Shown here one piece after another: positions 1-8,461 of a stretch of DNA of 64,000 nt (its first letter is position 1; every line of letters starts with the position of its first letter). The notes under the pieces were generated by a model that searched no databases, was not told where the DNA came from, and saw only the letters and a program-made list of their open reading frames with translations. The translations under genes were made by a program, and so were the position numbers. The stretch spans positions 806,001 to 870,000 of the forward strand of contig NZ_AP027130.1 in the NCBI RefSeq assembly GCF_027925145.1, given 5' to 3'. Source of the DNA: Thermodesulfomicrobium sp. WS. Lineage in GTDB: Bacteria; Desulfobacterota; Desulfovibrionia; Desulfovibrionales; Desulfomicrobiaceae.

Positions 1-445
1 GTTTTGTCCCCTCGGGACGCACGCCGGGGGCGGTGGTCAGCTCCATGCGGTAGCCAAAGGAAACGGATAGGGGGCCTTCGGCGCCGACGCTCTTGGGCGC
101 GAGGTGGAACTCCAATGGCACCCCCTTGCGGATATCCAGGGGAAGGTAGAGGCGGAGATCACTGGCCAGTACTCGGCCGCTGGCATCACTGAGATAGACT
201 TGGATCCACAGGTCCTGGGCCCAGGTGGCCCAGGAAGGAATCTCGTCTTCCCGGGGCAGGGCCGCGCCCTGGAGCACGAGGCGGCCGTCCTGGTAGTCGC
301 CGCGGAAGACAAAGGTCCAATGCCGGGTGGAGAGGGTGGTTTCCGTCCCAGGCACCCATGGGGCCTTGCTGAGGTGGATGACGCTGAGGTGCGCACAGGC
401 TGCAGCGCAGAAGGCTAGGAAAAGGACGGCGATGGCGCGGGGCAT
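1..445 (-). CDS. Putative lipoprotein, 3' end outside window
   Basis: Reading leftwards from ATG at 443-445, the frame stays open to the window edge (148 codons seen). The first 20 residues form a hydrophobic export signal ending in AAAC, a plausible lipobox (Cys17), so an exported lipoprotein is likely. The rest is soluble, rich in beta-prone and aromatic residues, with no motif I recognise. A GAGG Shine-Dalgarno lies six bases before the ATG. It starts 25 bases after the Cys-cluster gene upstream, so it probably ends the liv-kinase transcript. Function unknown; the C-terminus is not visible. Confidence 0.6.
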   Translation of the reverse strand, partial: MPRAIAVLFLAFCAAACAHLSVIHLSKAPWVPGTETTLSTRHWTFVFRGDYQDGRLVLQGAALPREDEIPSWATWAQDLWIQVYLSDASGRVLASDLRLYLPLDIRKGVPLEFHLAPKSVGAEGPLSVSFGYRMELTTAPGVRPEGTK

Positions 446-470
446 GACGGACCTCAAATGTTGTTGCGAG

Positions 471-1052
471 TTACATCTCCGGAGGCCCTTGAACCATCAT
501 CTCCGCCAGGGTCAAGTCCACTTTGGGGAGTTTGCCGAAGCGCCGCGCGCCCACGAAGCTCCGCTCTATTTCGATGAGGCGCAGGTAGAACGGCGTGCGG
601 TCGAGAAGCGGCACGTCGCCCTTCGCGGCGGTGCAGATCTCCTGGCTGCGCCAGCACCCGGGAAAGGAGAGCACTCGGCCGTCAGGGCGGCGCAGCATAT
701 TGGGCACGCCGTGCAAACGGCAGATCATGAGGCGGTGGGCATAGAGGCTGCAGCGGCCGCCGTCGTTCACCGGGCACATGACTTCCGGGCGTTTGCCGTG
801 CATGCGGGCGGTCTGGGCCTCGGCCACGGCGCGGCGGGCCCGGCCCAAGTAGCGTTGACGTGCGTCTTCGGGAAGTTCCATGAGGCCCTGCCAGAAATAC
901 GCCCATTCCACGTAGGTGTGGTGCTGGAAGTAGCTGGTGCAGCAATTGTCGGTGCAGCCTTCGCAGGTAAGCCCCAGGCGGGCGGCGGCGTCGGCGTAGG
1001 CGGTTTCCATCTGGTGGTAGAGATCTGCAAGGCGGGCGAAGACGTGGGTCAT
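471..1052 (-). CDS. YkgJ-like Cys-cluster protein
   Basis: A 193-residue cytoplasmic protein with an N-terminal cysteine cluster (C30, C33, C37, C38, in CEGCTDNCC) and further cysteines in MCPVNDGGRC, MICRLHG and FPGCW. This matches the YkgJ/CxxCxxCC family of putative zinc- or iron-chelating proteins, whose biochemical role is not settled. The start ATG (1050-1052) overlaps the stop of the upstream kinase gene as ATGA, indicating translational coupling. The open frame extends further upstream but only through the kinase gene in another frame. Family placement is fairly firm, function is not. Confidence 0.75.
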   Translation of the reverse strand: MTHVFARLADLYHQMETAYADAAARLGLTCEGCTDNCCTSYFQHHTYVEWAYFWQGLMELPEDARQRYLGRARRAVAEAQTARMHGKRPEVMCPVNDGGRCSLYAHRLMICRLHGVPNMLRRPDGRVLSFPGCWRSQEICTAAKGDVPLLDRTPFYLRLIEIERSFVGARRFGKLPKVDLTLAEMMVQGPPEM

Positions 1053-1564
1053 GAGGCGTGCTCGGTCAGGGTGGAGAAGTGTTCCCAGATCCTGGCCGCG
1101 GCGGCCTGGGGATCGAGGGAGTCGGTGCACACGCGGAACTGGGCCCAGCGGGCGTAGAGGGGCGCGCGTTCGGCGTAGAGCTCGGCCACTGTTTGTCCTG
1201 GACGCATGGCGAGCCCTCGGCTGGTCACATTGTGCAGGCGGCCGGCGATGGTGGCGAGGCTTGCGTCCACGTGGACGATCCAGCCCTGTCGGACCAGATG
1301 CTCCATGGCGTTTTCCCGGTACACCACACTGCCGCCGGTGGCGATGATGGCCCGGCGCATGGACAGGCGCATGATGCCTTCGGCTTCGGCGTCGAGAAAG
1401 CCTTCCAGCCCCAAATGGTCGCGGATGGCCTGCAGCGGGGCCCCCCACCAGGCTTCCAGAAGGGCATCGGTGTCCACCATGGCCCAGCCTGAAAGGGCCG
1501 CCAAGGCGCGGGCCACGGTGGTTTTGCCCGCCGCCGCCATGCCGATGAGCACGATCGTGGTCAT
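1049..1564 (-). CDS. Shikimate-kinase-like P-loop kinase, substrate uncertain
   Basis: A 171-residue protein of shikimate-kinase length and fold: P-loop GMAAAGKT (8-15), Asp pair VDTD (31, 33), ATGGS (75-79), a lid-region RGLAMRPG and a late ERAPLY. Two positions that bind shikimate in true AroK enzymes differ. The FRxxE arginine is Leu57 (GFLDAEAE), and the GGG triplet is GGS (77-79). It is therefore safer to call it a small-molecule kinase of the AroK superfamily; another hydroxylated substrate such as homoserine is possible. It begins two bases after livF stops and is coupled to the next gene by ATGA. Confidence 0.7.
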   Translation of the reverse strand: MTTIVLIGMAAAGKTTVARALAALSGWAMVDTDALLEAWWGAPLQAIRDHLGLEGFLDAEAEGIMRLSMRRAIIATGGSVVYRENAMEHLVRQGWIVHVDASLATIAGRLHNVTSRGLAMRPGQTVAELYAERAPLYARWAQFRVCTDSLDPQAAAARIWEHFSTLTEHAS

Positions 1565-1566
1565 GG

Positions 1567-2289
1567 CTAACCGCCGAGGTAGGCCTTTTTCACGTCCGGA
1601 TTGGCCTTGAGCTCTTGCGCCGTGCCGTGGAGGGTGATCTCTCCGGTGTCGAGCACGTAGCCGCGGTGGGCGAAGGAAAGGGCCACGCGGGCGTTCTGTT
1701 CGATGAGGAGGATGGTCATGCCTTGGGCGTTGAGCTCCTTGAGGGCGCGGAACATGTCGTACATGAGCAGCGGCGCAAGCCCCATGCTCGGTTCATCGAG
1801 CATGAGGAAGGTGGCCCCGGTCATGAGCGCCCGGCCTACGGCGAGCATCTGCTGCTCGCCGCCGGAAAGGGACTCGCTGCGCTGGTGACGGCGCTCGGCG
1901 AGACGCGGAAAGAGGTGGTACACCAGCTCCAAATCCTGGGCCATGCGCCTCGTATCCTTGCGGGCGTAGGTGGCCAGGGCGAGGTTTTCCTCCACCGTGA
2001 GATTGCCGAAGATATGCCGGCCTTCAGGGGCCAGGGCGATGTGGAGGTCGCGCACCACCTGGTGGGCTTCCATGCCGAGGATGCTTTGGCCGTGGAACTG
2101 AATGTCGCCGGCCGTGACCCGTGGGCCTTCGGGGGGCGCCACGCGGGCGATGGTGTGCAGGGTCGTGGTCTTGCCCGCGCCGTTGGCACCGATCAAGGTC
2201 ACGATTTCGCCTTGGTTCACCGTGAAGGAGATGCCATGCAGGGCTTCGATATTGCCGTAGCGGACTACGAGGTTGGTGACTGTGAGCAT
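1567..2289 (-). CDS. livF: LivF, branched-chain amino acid ABC ATPase
   Basis: One of two ATPases driving the high-affinity branched-chain amino acid importer, on the cytoplasmic face of LivHM. The 240-residue protein shows Walker A GANGAGKT, the ABC signature LSGGEQQ, Walker B FLMLDEPS and the family's usual end (NPDVKKAYLGG). The start used is the ATG at 2287-2289, which overlaps the livG stop by one base. The open frame runs further upstream, but that part is livG in a different frame. It is the last canonical gene of the liv set. Confidence 0.93.
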   Translation of the reverse strand: MLTVTNLVVRYGNIEALHGISFTVNQGEIVTLIGANGAGKTTTLHTIARVAPPEGPRVTAGDIQFHGQSILGMEAHQVVRDLHIALAPEGRHIFGNLTVEENLALATYARKDTRRMAQDLELVYHLFPRLAERRHQRSESLSGGEQQMLAVGRALMTGATFLMLDEPSMGLAPLLMYDMFRALKELNAQGMTILLIEQNARVALSFAHRGYVLDTGEITLHGTAQELKANPDVKKAYLGG

Positions 2290-3056
2290 TAGATGTTCTC
2301 GTCTCCCAAGTAGGCTTTGATGACGTCGGGGTTGGTTTGGATCTGCTGGGGCGTGCCTTCGGCGATGGTGACGCCGAAATCGATGACTTTGATCCACGAG
2401 CACAGGGTCATGACCACGTCCATCTGGTGCTCGATCATCCAGATGGCGATGGGAAATTCGCGGTGGATCCAGCCGATGAGGTCGATGAGCTCGCGCACGT
2501 CGGCGGAGTTGAGGCCCGCGGCCGGCTCATCGAGGAGCAGCAGCGACGGCCGGGTGGACAGGGCGCGGGCGATCTCCACCCGGCGCTGGACGCCGTAGGG
2601 CAGGTTGCGCGGCCGCTCCCCGGCCAAATCGCGCAGCTTGAGCGCCTCGAGGATCTCCATGGACCACGCGGAAATGGCCGCTTCTCGGCTTCGGTAGTGG
2701 CTGGTGCGGGCAAAGGCGTCCCACAGGCCATACTGCAAGGCCCCGTGCTGCGCCAATTGGATGTTTTCGAGCACCGTCATGTCGTGCCAGAGACGGATGT
2801 TTTGGAAGGTACGGGCAATGCCGCGCAGGGTGATGGCGTGGGGGCGCAGGCCGTTGATGCGCTCGCCTTGGAAGACGATGTCTCCGGCCGTTGGCGTATA
2901 AAAGCCGGAGATGAGGTTGAACACCGTGGTCTTACCAGCGCCGTTGGGGCCGATGAGGGCGATGAGCTCGCGTCCTTCGAGGGTGATGGAAAAATCCGAC
3001 AAGGCGCACAGGCCGCCGAAGTATTGGGTGAGACCGGAAATCTGCAAAAGTGGCAT
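2289..3056 (-). CDS. livG: LivG, branched-chain amino acid ABC ATPase
   Basis: Second ATPase of the LivHMGF importer (255 residues). Walker A is GPNGAGKT, Walker B LLLLDEPA, and the signature is the degenerate LPYGVQRR normal for LivG. The segment around LRGIARTFQNIRLW is typical of LivG proteins. A GAGG ribosome-binding site precedes the ATG. It lies 16 bases after livM and overlaps livF by one base, so all four transporter genes are one transcription unit. Confidence 0.93.
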   Translation of the reverse strand: MPLLQISGLTQYFGGLCALSDFSITLEGRELIALIGPNGAGKTTVFNLISGFYTPTAGDIVFQGERINGLRPHAITLRGIARTFQNIRLWHDMTVLENIQLAQHGALQYGLWDAFARTSHYRSREAAISAWSMEILEALKLRDLAGERPRNLPYGVQRRVEIARALSTRPSLLLLDEPAAGLNSADVRELIDLIGWIHREFPIAIWMIEHQMDVVMTLCSWIKVIDFGVTIAEGTPQQIQTNPDVIKAYLGDENI

Positions 3057-3072
3057 GGCACCGCCTCAGGGT

Positions 3073-4149
3073 CTAGCTGAAGGAAAAGTAGCGTTTGAGC
3101 CGCGGGAAGACGTCGGAGAGCTCTCGGTCGCCCATGATGCCTTCCGGCCGGAACTGCATGAGCACAATGAGGAGCAAGGGGATGATGACCCACTTCCACA
3201 CCTGGGAAAGCTCATAGTCCGCAGGCAAGAGATGGACCCAATGCAGGGCTGTATCCACTGCGGGGATGATAAAACGCAGCGCCTCGAGGAGTATGGTGAA
3301 GATCACTGCAGAGATTACCGAGCCTGACAAAGATCCCATGCCGCCGAGATAGACCATCACCAAGCATTCGGTGGACTTGAGGATGCCGAAGGAGTTGGGG
3401 TTGATGTAGCCGAGGATATGGGCGAAAAGTCCGCCGGCGATCCCCGCAAGCCCACTGGAAAACATGAAGGCCACGAGTTTGATGCGGTTGGTATTCACGC
3501 TCATGATTTCGGCGGCCACTTCGTCCTGTTTGATGGCGATGATGGCCTTGCCATAGGTGGACGACATGAGCCTGCGGATGGCGGCGACGCAGAGCACGGT
3601 AAAGAGGGCCACCCAGAAGAGCATCCAGGGGGCGTCAAAAGTATCTTCCATGGCGAAGAGGATCTTCTTCATGCCCATGAACCCTCTTGGGCCGCCGATG
3701 CTTTCCATATTGATGACGGTGCTGATGATGATGTAGTTGGCCGCAATGGTGATAATGGCCAGGTAGTCGTCCCGGGTTTTGAAGGAGGGGATCGCCACCA
3801 AGAGGCCGGTGATGGCTGCGGCCAGGCCGCCGAGGAACAGCACCACGGGAAAGGCGATGATGGTCATCTGCGGCGGCAAAAGCTCCAGACCAAAATTTTT
3901 GGCATCGGTGAACAGAACGATGTTGAGGATGGAGGAGACGTAAGCGCCCACCGCCATGAACCCTGCATGGCCGCAGGCAAACTCTCCCATATACCCGTTG
4001 ACGATGTTGAGGCTGCTGGAAAGGATGATGTTGACCCCGATGAACATGAGCACGGTTTGAACATATCCATCGATAATGCCCAGATGGGCGAGCCCAAGGA
4101 CGACCGCAAGACCCAGGATCGTCAGGAGTGGGGCGGAAGCACGCTGCAT
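3073..4149 (-). CDS. livM: LivM, branched-chain amino acid permease
   Basis: Polytopic inner-membrane permease of 358 residues that pairs with LivH to form the channel. The LivM hallmark GEFACGHAGFMAVGAY lies near residue 55-70. Many hydrophobic helices follow, with the EAA-like cytoplasmic loop around IAIKQDEVAAEIMSVN. The C-terminus carries an extra hydrophilic stretch (FRPEGIMGDRELSDVF) as in other LivM proteins. AGGAG precedes the ATG. It sits 15 bases downstream of livH. Confidence 0.92.
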   Translation of the reverse strand: MQRASAPLLTILGLAVVLGLAHLGIIDGYVQTVLMFIGVNIILSSSLNIVNGYMGEFACGHAGFMAVGAYVSSILNIVLFTDAKNFGLELLPPQMTIIAFPVVLFLGGLAAAITGLLVAIPSFKTRDDYLAIITIAANYIIISTVINMESIGGPRGFMGMKKILFAMEDTFDAPWMLFWVALFTVLCVAAIRRLMSSTYGKAIIAIKQDEVAAEIMSVNTNRIKLVAFMFSSGLAGIAGGLFAHILGYINPNSFGILKSTECLVMVYLGGMGSLSGSVISAVIFTILLEALRFIIPAVDTALHWVHLLPADYELSQVWKWVIIPLLLIVLMQFRPEGIMGDRELSDVFPRLKRYFSFS

Positions 4150-4164
4150 GAAGGACTCCTGGCG

Positions 4165-5073
4165 TTAGATTTTGGTTGTACCGGCCACGCCGAAGATGCC
4201 GGTGGGTTTCTTGTACAGGATCACGAGGAGGATGGTAAAGGCGATGAGTTCCCGGTAAGTGGACGGGAAGAATGCGACCACCAAAATCTCCACGAATCCT
4301 AAGAGAAATCCTCCAACGAAAGCGCCGCGAATATCGCCAATGCCGCCGACCACTGCAGAAATGAATGCCTTCCATCCTACCATGGCGCCCATGTAGGGAT
4401 CCAAAACCGGATAGGAGAGGGCGAAGAGCAGACCCGCCAGCCCGGCAAAGGAAGAGCCCAGGATAAAGGTAAAGACGATGATGGTATCCAGCGGGATGCC
4501 CATGAGCGGCACCGCGAATTTATCATAGGAAATGGCGCGCATGGCCATGCCGATTTTGGTCTTGGTGACCACGAATTGGAGGAAGAGAAAGACGAGGACC
4601 GTACAGACGATGACCGCCACCTTTTGGTTGGTGAGGCTCACCGGGCCGAGGGCGTAGACCGTCTTGTCCAAGAGTTGGGGAAAGCTTTTGCGGCTGGCGC
4701 CAAGGAGCGCGAGGTTTCCATTTTCCAGAATAAGCCCGCACATGAGGGCGGTGATGACCACGTAGAGGCGGTTGGCGCCTTTGCGCCGCAAGGGGCGGTA
4801 CGCGATGCGCTCGATGGAGACGCCTACGGCGGCGGTGAGCAGCATGGTGAGCGGCACGGTCAGCGCAAGCGCCATGGGGGGGGAGATGGCGCTCCCCAGC
4901 AAGAACGTGGCCACGAAAAAGGCGATATACGCGCCCACCATGAAGATGTCGCCATGGGCGAAGTTGATGAGCCGCAGCACGCCGTACACCAGCGTGTAGC
5001 CCAAGGCGATGAGCGAGTAGAAACTCCCCCACTGCAATGCATTGAAGAAATTTTGCAAAATGGAATCGAACAC
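4165..5073 (-). CDS. livH: LivH, branched-chain amino acid permease
   Basis: Inner-membrane permease of 302 residues with about eight hydrophobic segments and the LivH signature INFAHGDIFMVGAY near residue 37-50. Translation starts at a GTG (5071-5073) with a strong AAGGAGG six bases before it; no ATG fits better. It is separated from livK by 104 bases holding a stable stem-loop, so binding-protein mRNA is probably more abundant than permease mRNA, as in other ABC operons. Confidence 0.92.
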   Translation of the reverse strand: MFDSILQNFFNALQWGSFYSLIALGYTLVYGVLRLINFAHGDIFMVGAYIAFFVATFLLGSAISPPMALALTVPLTMLLTAAVGVSIERIAYRPLRRKGANRLYVVITALMCGLILENGNLALLGASRKSFPQLLDKTVYALGPVSLTNQKVAVIVCTVLVFLFLQFVVTKTKIGMAMRAISYDKFAVPLMGIPLDTIIVFTFILGSSFAGLAGLLFALSYPVLDPYMGAMVGWKAFISAVVGGIGDIRGAFVGGFLLGFVEILVVAFFPSTYRELIAFTILLVILYKKPTGIFGVAGTTKI

Positions 5074-5139
5074 AGGGCCTCCTTGGGGCGTGAAGCGACG
5101 CGGGGGCCTTCGTTACGAGGAAGCGCCGCAAAAGGCAAC

Positions 5140-5167
5140 GTGGCCCGGAAGTGGTCTTCCGGGCCAC
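5140..5167 (-). terminator. Strong stem-loop between livK and livH
   Basis: Perfect 12-bp inverted repeat (GTGGCCCGGAAG / CTTCCGGGCCAC) with a four-base loop, ten bases after the livK stop on the transcribed strand. The sequence following it is only weakly T-rich, so it reads better as an mRNA-stabilising hairpin or leaky attenuator than as a full terminator. It would favour binding protein over permease. Confidence 0.6.
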
Positions 5168-5177
5168 ACGAGTCGTT

Positions 5178-6338
5178 TTACGGGCACACGGATTCGGCAA
5201 AGGTGAACTGGCCGTCTTCGGCGATTTTCACCACCACGGCGCACTTGATGGGATCGCCCTGGTCGTCGAACTTCATGTTGCCGGTGACCCCTTTGAATTC
5301 CTTGATGGCGGCCATGGCGTCGCGGATGGCCTTGCGGTCCTTGCGCACATTGCCGGTGAGCTTGCCCACATCCTGGATGGCGGTGAGCACGATGCGGGTG
5401 GCGTCCCAGGTGAGGGCGGCCACGTCGTCCGGGGCGTAGCCATACTTGGCGGTGTAGCGGTCGATGAAGACCTTGGTGTCTCCCTTGGCACCTGCAGCGG
5501 CGTAGTGGGTGGAGAAATAGTGGCCGACACAGTCCTTGCCGCACAGGGGCATGAGTTCGGCGCTTCCCCAGGCGTCGGAACCCATGAAGGGGCCTTTCCA
5601 GCCCAGGTCATGGGCCTGCTTCACGATGAGTGCCACTTCGTTGTAGTTGTCCGGCAGGAAGATCACGTCGGGCTTGGAGGCGATGATCTTGGTGAGCTGG
5701 GCGCTGAAGTCCTGGTCCTTGCTGGAGTAGGATTCAAAGGCGGTGATGCTCCCCTTGCCGTTCTTCTTCTCGAACTCGGCGCGGAAGATTTCGGCCAGCC
5801 CCTTGGAGTAGTCATTGTCCAAGGCAAAAAGCACGGCCGCGGACTTGGCGCCGAACTGCTTCTTCACGAAGTCCACGGCAATGGGCCCCTGGAACGGGTC
5901 CAGGAAGGCGGCGCGGAACACCCAGGGCCGGTTTTTGGTGGTGTCCGGATTGGTGGACCAGGGGGAGATCATGGGCGTTTCGTTGTCATTGGCCACTTGG
6001 CCGGCAGGGATGGCCTGCTTGCTGGAATTGGGGCCGACGATGGCGAGCACCTGGTTTTGCTCGATGAGCTTGAGGGAAGCTGCCACGGCGGATTCGGCTT
6101 TGGACTCGTTGTCTTCGTAGATGAATTCCAGCTGGTACTTTGTGCCACCCACCTCGAGGCCGCCTTTGCTGTTGATTTCCTCCTTGAGCATTTCGGCAGC
6201 GAACTTGGACGCCTCGCCCACCTTGGGGATGTCGCCGGTGAGCGGGAGGTTGAAGCCGATTTTGATGGTTTCCGCCAGGGCGCTGCCTGCAAGCAGCAAG
6301 ACACTGAGCATGGCTCCGAGCACGAAAGATCTTTTCAC
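5178..6338 (-). CDS. livK: LivK-type periplasmic branched-chain amino acid-binding protein
   Basis: Periplasmic substrate-binding protein (about 386 residues, type I fold) that delivers Leu/Ile/Val or related compounds to LivHM. It has a classical signal peptide (positively charged start, hydrophobic core, cleavage after GSALA), then TIKIGFNLPLTGDIPKVG, the typical opening of this family, and GPNSSKQAIP in the ligand cleft. The GTG at 6336-6338 is preferred because GGAGG lies five bases before it; the frame also opens at GTG 6348-6350, which would place the ribosome site inside the gene. First gene of the operon. Confidence 0.9.
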   Translation of the reverse strand: MKRSFVLGAMLSVLLLAGSALAETIKIGFNLPLTGDIPKVGEASKFAAEMLKEEINSKGGLEVGGTKYQLEFIYEDNESKAESAVAASLKLIEQNQVLAIVGPNSSKQAIPAGQVANDNETPMISPWSTNPDTTKNRPWVFRAAFLDPFQGPIAVDFVKKQFGAKSAAVLFALDNDYSKGLAEIFRAEFEKKNGKGSITAFESYSSKDQDFSAQLTKIIASKPDVIFLPDNYNEVALIVKQAHDLGWKGPFMGSDAWGSAELMPLCGKDCVGHYFSTHYAAAGAKGDTKVFIDRYTAKYGYAPDDVAALTWDATRIVLTAIQDVGKLTGNVRKDRKAIRDAMAAIKEFKGVTGNMKFDDQGDPIKCAVVVKIAEDGQFTFAESVCP

Positions 6339-6562
6339 AGAGACCTCCACTATGTTGAAAGGTTACGAGGATGGCGTGCTCGATAATCGACTCCTTGGCA
6401 AAAGAAAAGAGGGGGATTGCAGAATCGGTCGCGGTTGGCTGACCCCAAGGGGCGGCCAGAGAACTCCGGATTCCGGGCCTCGGCGGGACCGGAAGTACGG
6501 CCCTCTTCCTTGCCAAAGTCCCGCCGGCGCCCTACAGGATGCAGGCCGCCAGGAGGAGGAGC

Positions 6563-7165
6563 ATGGAATCGGATCTGCGTTGGATGCACGCTGTCATCGC
6601 CCGCCACGCCCAGGAAGGGGTTGTGCTGCGGGAGCGATACTTTGCCGCGGCTGCCGGCGAGGTGGCCCAGGCCGCGGCGGCGCTGGCGGCGATTCTGGCC
6701 GGCGGCGGCAAGGTGTTGGTGTGCGGCAATGGCGGCAGCGCTGCCGATGCCCAGCATTTGGCTGCAGAGCTGGTCAATCGTTTTCGCATGGATCGGCCTG
6801 CCTTGCCGGCCCTTGCCCTGACCGTAGACACCTCGGTGCTCACCGCTGTGGCCAATGACGTCGCCTTCGAGGCGGTGTTTGCCCGCCAGGTGGAGGCCTT
6901 GGGCCAGTCAGGGGACATGTTGGTGGCCATCTCCACCTCAGGACGGAGCCCCAATGTCTTGGCCGCGCTGCGGACGGCGCGCGCCCGCGGCATGACCTGC
7001 CTGGGCCTGTGCGGGGCGGACCCTCAGCCTATGGGGCCGCTGTGCCAGCACCTATTGGCCGTGCCCCATGGAAGCACCCCCCTGGTGCAGGAAATCCATA
7101 TCACCCTGATCCACATGCTGTGCGAGCTGGTGGAACAGGCGCTTTTTTCGCAATCTGCTCCATAA
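6563..7165 (+). CDS. gmhA: GmhA, phosphoheptose isomerase
   Basis: SIS-domain isomerase (200 residues) converting sedoheptulose 7-phosphate to D-glycero-D-manno-heptose 7-phosphate, the first step toward the heptose of LPS inner core. The sugar-phosphate loop is CGNGGSAADAQHLAAEL, followed by the second SIS motif AISTSGRSPNVL. Catalytic Glu in GSAAD..HLAAE and His in QEIHITLIH are present. The start at 6563 follows AGGAGGAG; an in-frame ATG at 6539 would absorb that site. Divergent from livK across 224 bases. Confidence 0.92.
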   Translation: MESDLRWMHAVIARHAQEGVVLRERYFAAAAGEVAQAAAALAAILAGGGKVLVCGNGGSAADAQHLAAELVNRFRMDRPALPALALTVDTSVLTAVANDVAFEAVFARQVEALGQSGDMLVAISTSGRSPNVLAALRTARARGMTCLGLCGADPQPMGPLCQHLLAVPHGSTPLVQEIHITLIHMLCELVEQALFSQSAP

Positions 7166-7180
7166 CCAAAGGAGGACTCT

Positions 7181-7423
7181 ATGCCCATCTATGAATATTG
7201 CTGCACGGATTGCGGCAAGGAATTCGAGGAGGTCGTTCTGGGTGAGGCGACGGTGGCGTGCCCGCATTGCGGCAGCACCAAGGTGACCAAGCTGCTCTCC
7301 TGCAGCCATTTTCGTACTGGCGGTCCCATCGTTCAGGGGAGCCCGAGCGCCAATGCCATCACCACCCGTGGGAAGAGCGGTTGCGCTTCCTGCTCGGGCG
7401 GCAGCTGCTCCACCTGCCACTAG
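7181..7423 (+). CDS. FmdB-family zinc ribbon protein
   Basis: An 80-residue protein of the FmdB/CxxC_CXXC_SSSS family: MPIYEYCCTDCGKEFE opening, a second CPHC knuckle, and a Ser/Gly/Cys-rich tail (CASCSGGSCSTCH). Members are suspected regulatory or metal-binding proteins; the precise job is unknown. An AAAGGAGG site precedes the ATG. It sits 15 bases after gmhA and 9 bases before hemC, so the three are probably co-transcribed. Confidence 0.85.
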   Translation: MPIYEYCCTDCGKEFEEVVLGEATVACPHCGSTKVTKLLSCSHFRTGGPIVQGSPSANAITTRGKSGCASCSGGSCSTCH

Positions 7424-7432
7424 GACCCGCCC

Positions 7433-8368
7433 ATGCAGACCATGCGTATTGCCACCCGCGGCAGCCAACTGGCCTTATGGCAGGCCCGGCATATCCAGGG
7501 CCGCTTGGAAGAGCGTTACCCCGGATTGCGGGTGGAGCTTGTGGTGATCAAGACCCGCGGGGACAAGATCTTGGATGTGCCGCTGGCCAAGGTCGGCGGC
7601 AAGGGCCTTTTCGTCAAAGAGATCGAAGACGCGCTCCTGGCAGGCGCGGCGGACATGGCCGTGCATTCGATGAAGGACGTGCCGGCCGAGCTGCCCCAAG
7701 GCCTGAAGATCGGCGTTATCCCGCAGCGGGAGCAGCCGACGGACACCTTGCTTTCCGTGCACTATGCCGGGCTGGACGCCCTGCCTTCCGGTGCCCGGGT
7801 GGGCACGAGCAGCTTGCGCCGCCAGACCCAGCTCTTGGCGGTGCGTCCGGACCTGAACGTGGTCTCCTTGCGGGGCAATCTCGATACCCGGGTGCGCAAA
7901 CTCCACGAGGGCGCCTTTGACGCCATCGTGGTGGCTACAGCGGGCTTGCGCCGCCTTGGCCTTTCCGCGCCACACGCCGAGGAGCTTGCCCCGCCGCGCT
8001 TCTACCCGGCAGTGGCCCAGGGGGCGCTCGGCATCGAGTACCGCACTGACCGCCCGGATTTGGACGAACTCTTGGGCTTTCTCGATCATCCTGCCTCCCG
8101 GGTGTGTGTGGAGGCGGAGCGGGCCTTTTTGTTCGCCCTCGACGGCGGCTGCCAGGTGCCCATCGCCGGCCATGCGCTGCTCGACGATGCGGGCCGGACA
8201 GTGCATCTCACCGGTCTGGTGGCGGACCTTTCTGGAGAAACCATCATTGTGCGCAGCGGCACGGCCAAACTCAAGGACGCCGCGGCGCTGGGCGCTTCGG
8301 TGGCCCAGGAAGTGCTCGGCGCCGGAGGGCGCGCCATCCTGGAGGCGGTATACCGCCAGGATGCGTGA
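7433..8368 (+). CDS. hemC: HemC, porphobilinogen deaminase
   Basis: Hydroxymethylbilane synthase (311 residues): polymerises four porphobilinogens into the linear tetrapyrrole used for heme, siroheme and cobalamin. Visible hallmarks are the N-terminal [21 protein letters not shown], the Arg-rich [12 protein letters not shown], and the cofactor-bearing cysteine in [14 protein letters not shown] near residue 240. Full length for the family. A second ATG two codons later is possible. A strong terminator follows 30 bases after the stop. Confidence 0.95.
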   Translation: MQTMRIATRGSQLALWQARHIQGRLEERYPGLRVELVVIKTRGDKILDVPLAKVGGKGLFVKEIEDALLAGAADMAVHSMKDVPAELPQGLKIGVIPQREQPTDTLLSVHYAGLDALPSGARVGTSSLRRQTQLLAVRPDLNVVSLRGNLDTRVRKLHEGAFDAIVVATAGLRRLGLSAPHAEELAPPRFYPAVAQGALGIEYRTDRPDLDELLGFLDHPASRVCVEAERAFLFALDGGCQVPIAGHALLDDAGRTVHLTGLVADLSGETIIVRSGTAKLKDAAALGASVAQEVLGAGGRAILEAVYRQDA

Positions 8369-8398
8369 GATGGTGACATGTGAAATGGTGTATCGTCT

Positions 8399-8433
8399 CC
8401 GATGGCCCTCGTTTCCGGGGGCCATCGGTTTTT
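8399..8433 (+). terminator. Rho-independent terminator after hemC
   Basis: Nine-bp stem CCGATGGCC / GGCCATCGG closed by a C/G-rich loop and followed directly by five T (8429-8433). It closes the gmhA-fmdB-hemC unit. The opposite strand has no T tract, so it does not obviously serve the convergent efflux operon. Confidence 0.85.
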
Positions 8434-8461
8434 GAGGCCATTGCCAGAGGCGCGGATGCAA

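Noticed and set aside
327-1157. Long plus-strand open frame opposite the Cys-cluster and kinase genes
   Set aside because: It is antisense to two genes with clear motifs and shows no family features; high GC makes such shadows common.
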